A stretch of DNA of 64,000 nt, taken from Hyphomicrobiales bacterium (GTDB lineage: Bacteria; Pseudomonadota; Alphaproteobacteria; Rhizobiales; Rhizobiaceae). Position 1 is the stretch's first letter; every line of letters begins with the position of its first letter. Position numbers and translations under genes: made by a program. Where the stretch lies: the NCBI GenBank assembly GCA_900469445.1, contig UBXM01000050.1, positions 1 to 64,000 on the forward strand. The letters are read 5' to 3'. Under the pieces are notes generated by a model, which saw nothing but the letters and a program-made list of their open reading frames with translations, did no database searches and was not told where the DNA came from. Shown here in pieces: positions 47,734 to 56,671 of this stretch.

Positions 47734-48825
47734 ATGCTCGATACCTTATCCCCGATACCCACGCTCACCCATGCGGCAAAGCTGCTCTCCTGGTACGATC
47801 GCCACCACCGGGAGCTGCCGTGGCGTGTCAGCCCGTCGGCGGCGAAGGCCGGAAAACGGGCAGATCCCTATCATGTCTGGCTGTCGGAAGTGATGCTGCA
47901 GCAGACCACGGTGCAGGCGGTCAAACCCTATTTCGCCAAATTCCTCGACCGTTGGCCGAAGGTGACGGATCTGGCGGCCGCGCCTTCCGAGGACGTGATG
48001 GCTGCCTGGGCGGGGCTCGGCTACTACGCCCGTGCCCGCAACCTGAAGAAATGCGCAGAAGCCGTGGCCGGCGACCATGGCGGCATTTTTCCCGATACTG
48101 AAGAGGGGCTGCGCGCGCTCCCCGGCATCGGGGATTATACATCCGCAGCTGTCGCGGCCATCGCCTTCAACCGACCGTCGGCCGTGATGGACGGCAATGT
48201 CGAGCGGGTAATTTCTCGCCTCTATGCGATCGATGATCCCCTGCCCGGCTCCAAGCCGGTGATGAAAGCCAGGGTGCGAGAGCTGACGCCGACCGACCGG
48301 CCCGGTGATTTTGCTCAGGCGATGATGGATCTGGGTGCTACGATCTGCACGCCGAAGCGGCCCGCCTGCGCGCTCTGTCCCTTCCGCGACGACTGTCTGG
48401 CGCTTGCGCAGGACGAGCCCGAGCGTTTTCCGGTGAAGGCGGCGAAGAAGGAAAAGCCGATCCGCGTCGGCGCAGGCTTCGTTGCCGTGACGGAAGATGG
48501 CGAGATCATGCTGAGGCGGCGGCCGGAGACCGGCCTTCTCGGCGGCATGACGGAGGTGCCGACAACCGCATGGACGGCGCGGATCGATGGCGGCACCGAT
48601 GCGGAACATGCCCCTTTCGCAGGCGAATGGGAGGCATGTGGCGTCATCACCCATGTCTTCACCCATTTCGAACTGAGGCTTTCGGTTTTTCGCACGCGGA
48701 TTGCTGCCGGCAAACAACCTGCAGGCTGGTGGGTGCCGGTCGAGAAACTGAGTGACGAGGCTTTGCCGACCGTCATGAAAAAGGTAATCACTCAGGCTAT
48801 TCCGACAGCCTTCGTGAAACACTGA
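47734..48825 (+). CDS. mutY: A/G-specific adenine DNA glycosylase
   Basis: A 363-residue base-excision repair enzyme removing adenine opposite 8-oxoguanine. The helix-hairpin-helix and Asp region reads LPGIGDYTSAAVAAIAF then VMDGNVERV (catalytic Asp near 153). The [4Fe-4S] ligands have the spacing C-x6-C-x2-C-x5-C (CTPKRPACALC, then C). A C-terminal NUDIX-like domain (from about 245, GGMTEVPT...) recognises 8-oxoG. Divergent from DUF721 and followed by the HAD gene at 31 bp, the usual alphaproteobacterial neighbourhood. Confidence 0.97.
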   Translation: MLDTLSPIPTLTHAAKLLSWYDRHHRELPWRVSPSAAKAGKRADPYHVWLSEVMLQQTTVQAVKPYFAKFLDRWPKVTDLAAAPSEDVMAAWAGLGYYARARNLKKCAEAVAGDHGGIFPDTEEGLRALPGIGDYTSAAVAAIAFNRPSAVMDGNVERVISRLYAIDDPLPGSKPVMKARVRELTPTDRPGDFAQAMMDLGATICTPKRPACALCPFRDDCLALAQDEPERFPVKAAKKEKPIRVGAGFVAVTEDGEIMLRRRPETGLLGGMTEVPTTAWTARIDGGTDAEHAPFAGEWEACGVITHVFTHFELRLSVFRTRIAAGKQPAGWWVPVEKLSDEALPTVMKKVITQAIPTAFVKH

Positions 48826-48855
48826 TCCCTCAATTCAAGGACCCCGGAAAACATC

Positions 48856-49470
48856 ATGGCAGACAAGATCGACCACATCGTCTTCGACATCGGCAAGGTT
48901 CTCATTCACTACGATCCGAACCTGCCCTACAGCCGTATCATTCCCGATGCCGAAGAGCGCAAATGGTTCTTTCAAAACGTCTGCACCCATGACTGGAACC
49001 TGGAGCAGGATCGTGGCCGCAAGTGGGAGGACGCGGAGGCGCTGCTGATTGCCCAATACCCCGACCGCGAAGAGCATATCCGCGCCTTCCGCAAGCATTG
49101 GCACGAGATGGTCTCGCATTCCTATGACGACAGCGTCGCGATCATGCTCGGGCTGATCGAGACCGGCCATGACGTGACGATGCTGACCAATTTCGCCGCC
49201 GACACATTCGTCGAAGCCCGCAAGATGTATCCGTTCCTGAACAAGACGCGCGGCGTCACCGTGTCGGGCGAGATCGGACTGATCAAGCCGGACGTGGCGA
49301 TTTACGAGCGGCATGCGAAGGATTTCGGGCTGACACCGGAAAACTCGATCTTCATCGACGATACGATGGTGAATGTCGAAGGCGCGCGGGCGGCCGGCTG
49401 GAAGGCCGTGCAGTTCACCGATGCCGAAACGCTCAAGCGTGATCTTATCGCGCACGGCATCGAGATTTAA
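48856..49470 (+). CDS. HAD-superfamily hydrolase (YihX-like)
   Basis: A 204-residue phosphatase of the HAD class. Motif I is FDIGKVLIHYD (D11-x-G, the variant seen in YihX and haloacid dehalogenases, with Gly where DxD enzymes have Asp), motif II is MLTNF near 112 and motif III/IV KPD with FIDDT near 152-172. The substrate may be a small phosphate such as a sugar phosphate or a 2-haloacid. It follows mutY by 31 bp and probably shares its transcript. Confidence 0.88.
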   Translation: MADKIDHIVFDIGKVLIHYDPNLPYSRIIPDAEERKWFFQNVCTHDWNLEQDRGRKWEDAEALLIAQYPDREEHIRAFRKHWHEMVSHSYDDSVAIMLGLIETGHDVTMLTNFAADTFVEARKMYPFLNKTRGVTVSGEIGLIKPDVAIYERHAKDFGLTPENSIFIDDTMVNVEGARAAGWKAVQFTDAETLKRDLIAHGIEI

Positions 49471-49497
49471 AGACTAAAAAGCTTGGCGCAGCTATCG

Positions 49498-50265
49498 TCA
49501 GCAGGCGATGGCTGCGCTGCGCACACGGCCGATAACTTCGAGTTCGGTGGAGACGGATTCGCCGATCTCTTGCGGCGGATAGGCGGCATTGTTGTCGGCC
49601 AGAAGCTGCAGCCCTCCCCCGACCAGACGCTGGACACGCCGGATGACAAGGCGGTTTTCGATCCGCAATGCATAAATGCCGCCATCGGCAAGATCGCGGT
49701 CTGCGGTATCGACGAAGACCGGCGACTGGTCGGCGATCGTCGGAACCATGCTGTCACCTTCCGCCAGCAAAGTTGTGACCGTATCGGGGTTGAGACCTAA
49801 TCTCGACCAATAATCCTCGATCACTGCAGTTGCAGCCGCAGATGATGGCCTGATCTCGTCATAGCCGTGAATATAGGGCTGAGTCGGATTGTCCATCAGG
49901 CCGGGCGGCGAGGGAAAGCGCATCGCTCCGCCCTGCTCGAACAGGTCTATCCGAATACTATCCGACTCGAACGACCACTCCCCTCCGAGATAGCGCGAAG
50001 CGATACCGGCTTTTTCCGCCATCAGCCCCAATGTGGCGTAGGTCGGATCCTTTACACCATGACGATAGTTGTCGAGCGTATTGTCGGAGAGCTCCGCCGC
50101 CTCGGCCGCCTTCGTGCGGCCGCCCAGTATCTCGCAGAGCACCAGAACCTTGAAGGATGTCGCGCGCCTCAAAGGGTCCAGATCCAGCTTCGTCCAGCCG
50201 CGCGAGAACTTGGCGAGCTTCGCCTCAATCTTCGCCGCGACATCCCCTTCGAGTGGAATCTTCAT
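49498..50265 (-). CDS. CI/LexA-like transcriptional repressor with S24 peptidase fold
   Basis: A 255-residue protein. An N-terminal HTH-like part includes RTKAAEAAELSDNTLDNYRHGVKDPTYATL (about 50-79). The C-terminal S24 domain has EGDSMVPTI with Ser172. The general-base Lys of LexA-type self-cleavage (37 residues on) is replaced by Arg209 in RLVIRRVQRL. So it may bind like a phage-type repressor but not self-cleave. ATG at 50265 was preferred over an upstream TTG. Many rhizobia carry such an S24 regulator near mutY; I cannot name the target. Confidence 0.8.
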   Translation of the reverse strand: MKIPLEGDVAAKIEAKLAKFSRGWTKLDLDPLRRATSFKVLVLCEILGGRTKAAEAAELSDNTLDNYRHGVKDPTYATLGLMAEKAGIASRYLGGEWSFESDSIRIDLFEQGGAMRFPSPPGLMDNPTQPYIHGYDEIRPSSAAATAVIEDYWSRLGLNPDTVTTLLAEGDSMVPTIADQSPVFVDTADRDLADGGIYALRIENRLVIRRVQRLVGGGLQLLADNNAAYPPQEIGESVSTELEVIGRVRSAAIAC

Positions 50266-50297
50266 TTCGACCAAAACCCTGAGTAGAAATCAGTTTA

Positions 50298-50323
50298 CAG
50301 GTGAAAATATTTTTACTAGCCTG
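50298..50323. promoter_or_regulatory. Imperfect palindrome upstream of the S24 regulator
   Basis: CAGG (50298-50301) ... CCTG (50320-50323) bracket an A/T-rich core (TGAAAATATTTTTACTAG), 33-58 bp before the regulator ATG. It may be a self-regulating operator. Symmetry is partial. Confidence 0.35.
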
Positions 50324-50468
50324 CAGATGCTTCACCGCTCGCAGGTCAATACCTCGTTCAGATTAGCCGCCGCAATCACAACCGCAAGTCGATTTCGCAT
50401 ATATGAACCGCTCACTGTCGCGACGGTGGCCGGAAAGCCACTCATCAGCTCACAGCGACACCGCGTTG

Positions 50469-50765
50469 ATGCCTCATACCGACAAGCTCCAGCAGACATT
50501 CGAGACATCCGAAGACGGTTTTATCCGGACCTACGCCTTTGACATGGAGGACGGGTTGCGCAAGTCCATCATGCTAGCCCGAGCAGGTCGAAGCTTCATG
50601 GTTGAGATCACCTATGCGGATGGGGCCGTGGTGGATACGACGACGGAGACATTCGAGACCGATGGATCGGTGCGGATCAGCGTAACCGAAGGCGGCGTCT
50701 ATCTGACCAGCTACTGCGCACTTCTTGCAGACCGGGTGCGGCTGCGCAGAACACGTTTCTTCTAG
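50469..50765 (+). CDS. Hypothetical protein
   Basis: A 98-residue protein (start MPHTDKLQQ at 50469) in good GC-rich codon use. No signal peptide, no membrane segment, no recognised domain. The middle (FMVEITYADGAVVDTTTETFETDGSVRI) looks like a small beta-rich fold. An in-frame ATG at 50403 would add 22 residues, and neither start has a clear ribosome-binding site. It lies divergent from the S24 regulator, which might control it. Confidence 0.5.
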   Translation: MPHTDKLQQTFETSEDGFIRTYAFDMEDGLRKSIMLARAGRSFMVEITYADGAVVDTTTETFETDGSVRISVTEGGVYLTSYCALLADRVRLRRTRFF

Positions 50766-50906
50766 GTTAGTGGATGACGGTTTTCGGCCTATATGCCGGC
50801 GGCATCACGAAGGGCAACTCCGTGATGCACTTTTGCTCGGTCAATCCAAGGGGGCGGGCCAAGGGATCGGGCCAAAGGATCAAGGCCAAGGAAGCTGATA
50901 GTTCGT

Positions 50907-52028
<1,122 letters not shown>

Positions 52029-52033
52029 TCAGA

Positions 52034-54244
52034 TCAAAGTGCGCAGGATACGCAGCCCTGCACTTCCGTGCCGGTCAGCGCCATCTGGCGAAGGCGGATG
52101 TAATAGATGGTCTTGATGCCCTTCTTCCAGGCGTAGATCTGCGCCCGGTTGATGTCGCGGGTCGTCGCCGTATCGCGGAAGAACAAGGTCAGCGACAGGC
52201 CCTGATCGACGTGCTGGGTGGCAGCCGCATAGGTGTCTATGATCTTTTCCGGGCCGATCTCGTAGGCGTCCTGATAATAATCGAGATTGTCGTTGGTCAT
52301 GAAGGCTGCCGGGTAATAGACACGGCCGATCTTGCCTTCCTTGCGGATCTCGATCTTCGATACGATCGGATGGATCGAAGACGTCGAGTGGTTGATGTAG
52401 GAGATAGAGCCGGTCGGCGGCACGGCCTGCAGGTTCTGGTTATAAAGCCCGCCTTGCATGACGGCGGCCTTCAGTTTTGACCAGTCGTCCTGGGTCGGAA
52501 TGTGGATGCCTGCCGTTTCGAAAAGCTCGGCGACGCGTTCGGTCGCAGGCAGCCATTCCGCTTGCGTATATTTATCAAAATATTCACCGGAGGCGTATTT
52601 CGAACTCTCGAAGCCCTTGAAATTTTTGCCTTTCTCGACCGCCAGCCGGTTCGAGGCACGGATGGCGTGATAGGTCACCGTGTAGAAGTAGATGTTGGTA
52701 AAATCGACGCCTTCTTCCGAACCGTAGAAGATGCGCTCACGAGCGAGATAGCCGTGCAGGTTCATCTGGCCGAGGCCGATGGCGTGGCTGTCTTCATTGC
52801 CCTTGGCAACCGAGGGCACCGAGGTAATGTTGCTCATCTCCGACACGGCTGTGAGTGCCCGGATCGAGGTCTCGATCGTTTTGCCGAAATCGGCTGAATC
52901 CATCGCGGCAGCGATGTTCAGTGAGCCAAGATTGCAGGAAATGTCCTTGCCGAGATGATCGTATGACAGGTCAGCCGTGTAGGTGCTGGCATCGCTGACC
53001 TGAAGAATCTCGGAGCAGAGATTGCTCATGGTGATACGGCCGGCGATCGGATTGGCGCGGTTCACCGTGTCCTCGAACATGATGTAGGGGTAACCGCTTT
53101 CAAACTGGATTTCGGCGATCACCTGGAAGAATTCGCGCGCCTTGATCTTCTTTTTCTTGATCCGGCTGTCGGCGACCATCTCCTCGTATTTTTCGGTGAC
53201 CGAAATCTCGCTGAACGCCACGCCATAGACGCGTTCCACATCGTAAGGCGAGAAAAGGTACATGTCCTCGTTGTTCTTAGCGAGTTCGAAAGTGATGTCC
53301 GGCACGACGACACCAAGCGACAATGTCTTGATGCGGATCTTTTCGTCGGCATTCTCGCGCTTGGTATCGAGGAAGCGCATGATGTCCGGGTGGTGGGCGT
53401 TGAGATAGACCGCCCCTGCCCCCTGACGCGCGCCAAGCTGGTTGGCATAGGAGAAACTGTCCTCCAGGAGCTTCATCACCGGGATGACGCCGGAAGACTG
53501 GTTTTCGATCTGCTTGATCGGCGCACCCGCCTCGCGAAGGTTGGTCAGCGACAGGGCGACACCGCCGCCGCGCTTGGAGAGTTGCAGGGCGGAATTGATA
53601 CCGCGCGCGATACTTTCCATGTTGTCTTCGATCCGCAGCAGGAAGCAGGAGACAAGCTCACCGCGCTGCTTCTTGCCGGCGTTGAGGAAGGTTGGCGTCG
53701 CAGGCTGGAAACGGCCGGAAATGATCTCGTCGACCATGTCGCGGGCATGTTGTTCATTACCCCGTGCAAGCGTCAGCGCCACCATGCAGATCCGGTCTTC
53801 GTAACGCTCGAGATACCGTTTCCCGTCAAACGTCTTCAGCGTGTAGCTGGTGTAATATTTGAACGCGCCCAAAAATGTCGGGAAGCGGAATTTCCTGTCA
53901 TAGGCGTGATCGAACAGGTCGCGAACGAAATTGAAGGAATACTGATCCAGCACTTCCCGCTCGTAATATCCCTCGGTCACAAGGTAATCGAGCTTTTCCC
54001 GCAGGTTATGGAAGAACACCGTGTTTTGGTTGACGTGCTGCAGAAAATACTGCTTTGCCGCCTGCCGGTCACGGTAGAGCTGGATCTTGCCGTCCTCGTC
54101 ATAGAGGTTCAGCATGGCGTTTAGCGCATGATAATCGAGGGCAGCTTCAAAACCTTTGACCGAAGACTTTCCGGCCGAGTGAGGCACGGTTTCGAGCGGG
54201 ATTTCGCTCGCATCCCGAATTACAGAATTGCTTGTCGCGTCCAA
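52034..54244 (-). CDS. nrdE: Ribonucleotide reductase class Ib, large subunit
   Basis: A 736-residue catalytic subunit. The N-terminus [15 protein letters not shown] leads into [18 protein letters not shown], then [28 protein letters not shown] (active-site Cys near 201) and an [24 protein letters not shown] region. The C-terminus is GCVSCAL with the redox pair C-x2-C. It reduces ribonucleoside diphosphates with electrons from NrdH. A TTG at 54244 gives the family length and overlaps nrdI by 25 bp; the open frame extends further upstream but that part is nrdI in another frame. First ATG is far inside (codon about 41). Confidence 0.94.
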   Translation of the reverse strand: MDATSNSVIRDASEIPLETVPHSAGKSSVKGFEAALDYHALNAMLNLYDEDGKIQLYRDRQAAKQYFLQHVNQNTVFFHNLREKLDYLVTEGYYEREVLDQYSFNFVRDLFDHAYDRKFRFPTFLGAFKYYTSYTLKTFDGKRYLERYEDRICMVALTLARGNEQHARDMVDEIISGRFQPATPTFLNAGKKQRGELVSCFLLRIEDNMESIARGINSALQLSKRGGGVALSLTNLREAGAPIKQIENQSSGVIPVMKLLEDSFSYANQLGARQGAGAVYLNAHHPDIMRFLDTKRENADEKIRIKTLSLGVVVPDITFELAKNNEDMYLFSPYDVERVYGVAFSEISVTEKYEEMVADSRIKKKKIKAREFFQVIAEIQFESGYPYIMFEDTVNRANPIAGRITMSNLCSEILQVSDASTYTADLSYDHLGKDISCNLGSLNIAAAMDSADFGKTIETSIRALTAVSEMSNITSVPSVAKGNEDSHAIGLGQMNLHGYLARERIFYGSEEGVDFTNIYFYTVTYHAIRASNRLAVEKGKNFKGFESSKYASGEYFDKYTQAEWLPATERVAELFETAGIHIPTQDDWSKLKAAVMQGGLYNQNLQAVPPTGSISYINHSTSSIHPIVSKIEIRKEGKIGRVYYPAAFMTNDNLDYYQDAYEIGPEKIIDTYAAATQHVDQGLSLTLFFRDTATTRDINRAQIYAWKKGIKTIYYIRLRQMALTGTEVQGCVSCAL

Positions 54245-54633
54245 AATCGTTCCAATCCGTGTTTGACCTGATCGACATCTTCCTGCGTGCCCAGAAGCTC
54301 GAACTTGTAGAGAAAAGGCACCTGGCACTTGGCGGAAATGATGTCCCCGGCGATGCAATAGGCTGCGCCGAAATTGGTGTTTCCCGCGGCAATCACGCCA
54401 CGGATGTTTTTCCGGTTGTCCGCATCGTTGAGGAAACGGATCACCTGTTTCGGCACGGCGCCCTTCTGTTCGCCGCCACCATAGGTCGGAACGATCAGGA
54501 CAAAGGGCTCCGGTGCCTGCAGCGTCTCGTCGCTGCTGATCGGAATACGCCGGGCGTCCACCCCCAGCTTTTCGACAAAGCGGTGGGTATTTTCCGATTT
54601 CGTGGAGAAATAGACGACCTCGCCCATTGCCAT
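54220..54633 (-). CDS. nrdI: Ribonucleotide reductase flavodoxin NrdI
   Basis: A 137-residue flavodoxin-like protein. [19 protein letters not shown] near 6-24 is the phosphate-binding loop, VPTYGGG near 48-54 the second FMN loop, and [14 protein letters not shown] the third. It assembles the Mn(III)-tyrosyl radical of NrdF by supplying oxidant. ATGs at 54633 and 54627 are both possible. It lies 6 bp after nrdH and overlaps nrdE, so nrdHIE is translationally coupled. Confidence 0.95.
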   Translation of the reverse strand: MAMGEVVYFSTKSENTHRFVEKLGVDARRIPISSDETLQAPEPFVLIVPTYGGGEQKGAVPKQVIRFLNDADNRKNIRGVIAAGNTNFGAAYCIAGDIISAKCQVPFLYKFELLGTQEDVDQVKHGLERFWTRQAIL

Positions 54634-54639
54634 CACGCG

Positions 54640-54861
54640 TCAGGCGAGCGCGCTGATCATGTCCGGGCGGAACCCGGCCCAATGCTGTTCACCGGCGATA
54701 ACCACCGGCACCTGACGGTACCCGAGGCCCTGCACCAGCTCATAAGCTTCGGCATCGGCGGAAACGTCGACGATCGTGTAGTCGATGCCCTGCCGGTCAA
54801 GTGCGCGGGTAGTTGCGGTGCATTGGACGCAGGCGGGCTTGCTGTAAACGGTTATGGTCAT
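54640..54861 (-). CDS. nrdH: Glutaredoxin-like electron donor NrdH
   Basis: A 73-residue glutaredoxin-like protein with thioredoxin-like activity. The redox pair CVQC lies at 11-14 in the start region [13 protein letters not shown], and the C-terminal [16 protein letters not shown] is the NrdH signature. It reduces the C-terminal cysteines of NrdE. It is the first gene of the nrdHIEF operon, about 260 bp downstream of the riboswitch, so its mRNA carries a long leader. Confidence 0.96.
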   Translation of the reverse strand: MTITVYSKPACVQCTATTRALDRQGIDYTIVDVSADAEAYELVQGLGYRQVPVVIAGEQHWAGFRPDMISALA

Positions 54862-55123
54862 CGGTATTCCTCGTTTCGATAGGCGTGCAAAGGCGTTCGG
54901 ACATCTGCCGATGTCCGGGCAAAAATATGGGGAATGAAGGCAGGCGCAGACGCTGGCCGGGCTGTTAACGGCCCGTCATTCGCGCTGACGCAACTGGATA
55001 CTCGAATTCATAAGACTTCACCCCGAAGTGGCTCATGCGGACTGTTCGGGGAAGCGCACATGCGGAAACATCCCGCACGCATACGCGACCTTCCGGACAC
55101 CCCGCCCGTGGACGTTTTCGTTT
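54862..55123 (-). other. nrdH leader between riboswitch and start codon
   Basis: 262 bp of untranslated leader (minus strand) with no open gene. Weak hairpins are visible, for example ACTTC-accccg-AAGT-type pairing near 55015-55035 and a GGGC..GCCC pair around 54955-54975. These may form the expression platform, but I cannot pick the regulatory hairpin. Confidence 0.4.
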
Positions 55124-55314
55124 GAGGCAGGTCTCCTGGCTTGCGGGTCGTCACATCCATCTCACCTTCCCGAGGCCTTTGGGGCCTCAGTGGTTACCGA
55201 GCGGATGCTCGTCGCTCACAGTTGCGGGGGCAGCTCCGGCATTGCCTAGCCTGTCATGGGCTAGACGCACCGTATTCCCGTCTTAGCTTCCGACGCGAAT
55301 CGGAAGAACCTCGA
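55124..55314 (-). promoter_or_regulatory. Cobalamin (B12) riboswitch upstream of nrdHIEF
   Basis: Read leftward, the element shows the class-I cobalamin layout: GGTTCTTCCG then GGAAG, a TAAGACGGGAA segment, the conserved core GCCGGAGCTGCCCCCGCAAC, and the 3' B12 box AGCCAGGAGACCTGCC (revcomp of 55126-55141). Adenosylcobalamin binding is expected to shut down expression. That would turn off this B12-independent reductase when a class II enzyme can work. Confidence 0.9.
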
Positions 55315-55330
55315 ACACTAGATATAGTAG
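55315..55330. promoter_or_regulatory. NrdR-like box at the nrdH promoter
   Basis: ACACTAGATATAGTAG closely follows the NrdR consensus acaCwAtATaTwGtgt. NrdR represses ribonucleotide reductase genes when dATP is high. It abuts the 5' edge of the riboswitch. A second, weaker match at +31 bp (from about 55346) would give the usual pair. nrdR itself is not in the window. Confidence 0.6.
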
Positions 55331-55506
55331 ACGGCATGAATTTTCCGTCAACAGATATGAGGACTGAGTTTGGAAAAGTTTGGGGATTGGTTTCGCGCGA
55401 TGTCTCGATCGAGATCCATCTGCAACCCTGGCGGCGGTTGCAGGCATGATTTTTCCCCAACAGGGGAAGTGATCAAATCATACCTGAACTGCGGCCGTAT
55501 CGATAG

Positions 55507-56661
55507 TCATCCGAGATCAAGCGGCGGCGCGGAAAATAGACGCGAACTCAAGCGCGCAAAAGGCCGAGACAGCATGATCGGCAAGATCCATGCCTGTAAC
55601 CGCATGCCGAGACGGCTCTGGGGAATGTAATGACCGCCGATCTTGCGTGATACCGCTTGCATCTTCGTCACCAGCGGGCGTAACCGAGCCTCGTAGGCCC
55701 CGAACGCCTCGGCATGGGGCTTTTGCGCCAGCTCCTGTGCAAGAATATACGCACCCGCCATGGCTGTTGATGTCCCTTGCCCGGCGAGGAAAGTCAGGCA
55801 CCAGGCAGAATCGCCGAGAAGAACGACGCGCCCCTTCGACCATTGCGGCACTTCGATCTGCGAGACCGTGTCGAAGAAGGCGTTCTCCCAATCGATCGGC
55901 GCCTCCAAGGCAGAACGGACCGGTTCCGGCCATTTCCCGAACTCATCGACCAGAACCCGCCGCCTTGCATCCGCATCAAGCCGCTCGGTTCGACCGTCGC
56001 GCCAGCAGAACAGGGTTGCCGCATGCCCATCGCCTATATCGTAGAGACCGCCCTGGTGGTCGACATCCATCATGCCGACAAAGCTTGCGCCGAGCGGATA
56101 CTCAATCGGCATGCGCCACGCGCTGGCGCGATAACCGAGTGGACGCAGGAAGTCTTCATGTGGACCGAACACCTCAGCGCGCAATGCGCTGCGATAACCG
56201 TCTGCACCGACAACGAGATCGAATCGATCGATACCGCCATCGGAAAAGGTCACGTCGACACCGGCTCCGTCATCGTGAATGCCGGACACTGTCGTCTCGT
56301 AGCGAATGTCGACATCGGCTTCGACATGACGGGTGACGACATCCTGAAATCGGTCCCGCATGATCGCAAGCATCCGACCTCCCGACGCTTCCGCGAGCGT
56401 GCGGTAATCGTAGGAGAACAGTTTTCTGCCTCGTCTGTCGCGATGCAATGCCGGACCGAGCGGCATGGCCTTCGCCTTGAACTCGTCGATCAGGCCCAGC
56501 CGTTCGGCTACATTCCAGCCATTGATATGCAATCCGATCGAATAACCGCCGGTTCGCCCTTTTTCTGCCTTTTCGACAATGATGCAATCGATGCCCTGTT
56601 TTTTGAGGCACGCAGCAAGAGTGAGGCCGGCGGGACCGCCACCGGCAATGAGAATACGCAT
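55507..56661 (-). CDS. FAD-dependent monooxygenase (PHBH/TetX-like)
   Basis: A 384-residue flavin monooxygenase. The N-terminal GxGxxG reads GGGPAGLTLAACL near 7-19, the DG motif appears as VGADGYRSALR near 150-160, and the GD motif as VVLLGDSAWCLTFLAGQG near 268-285. Such enzymes use NAD(P)H and O2 to hydroxylate a small aromatic or lactone. It is the last gene of the leftward siderophore-uptake set, 10 bp after the TonB receptor, so its substrate may be the imported siderophore or a related compound (inferred). Confidence 0.85.
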   Translation of the reverse strand: MRILIAGGGPAGLTLAACLKKQGIDCIIVEKAEKGRTGGYSIGLHINGWNVAERLGLIDEFKAKAMPLGPALHRDRRGRKLFSYDYRTLAEASGGRMLAIMRDRFQDVVTRHVEADVDIRYETTVSGIHDDGAGVDVTFSDGGIDRFDLVVGADGYRSALRAEVFGPHEDFLRPLGYRASAWRMPIEYPLGASFVGMMDVDHQGGLYDIGDGHAATLFCWRDGRTERLDADARRRVLVDEFGKWPEPVRSALEAPIDWENAFFDTVSQIEVPQWSKGRVVLLGDSAWCLTFLAGQGTSTAMAGAYILAQELAQKPHAEAFGAYEARLRPLVTKMQAVSRKIGGHYIPQSRLGMRLQAWILPIMLSRPFARLSSRLFSAPPLDLG

Positions 56662-56671
56662 CAGTCCGCCC

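Noticed and set aside
54244-54682. Extended NrdE reading upstream of the TTG
   Set aside because: The added region is nrdI read in another frame, with shadow-like Arg/Gly composition.
55420-55460. Hairpin TGCAACC...GGTTGCA followed by a T-rich run
   Set aside because: Rightward terminator shape, but no rightward gene ends here; left unassigned.
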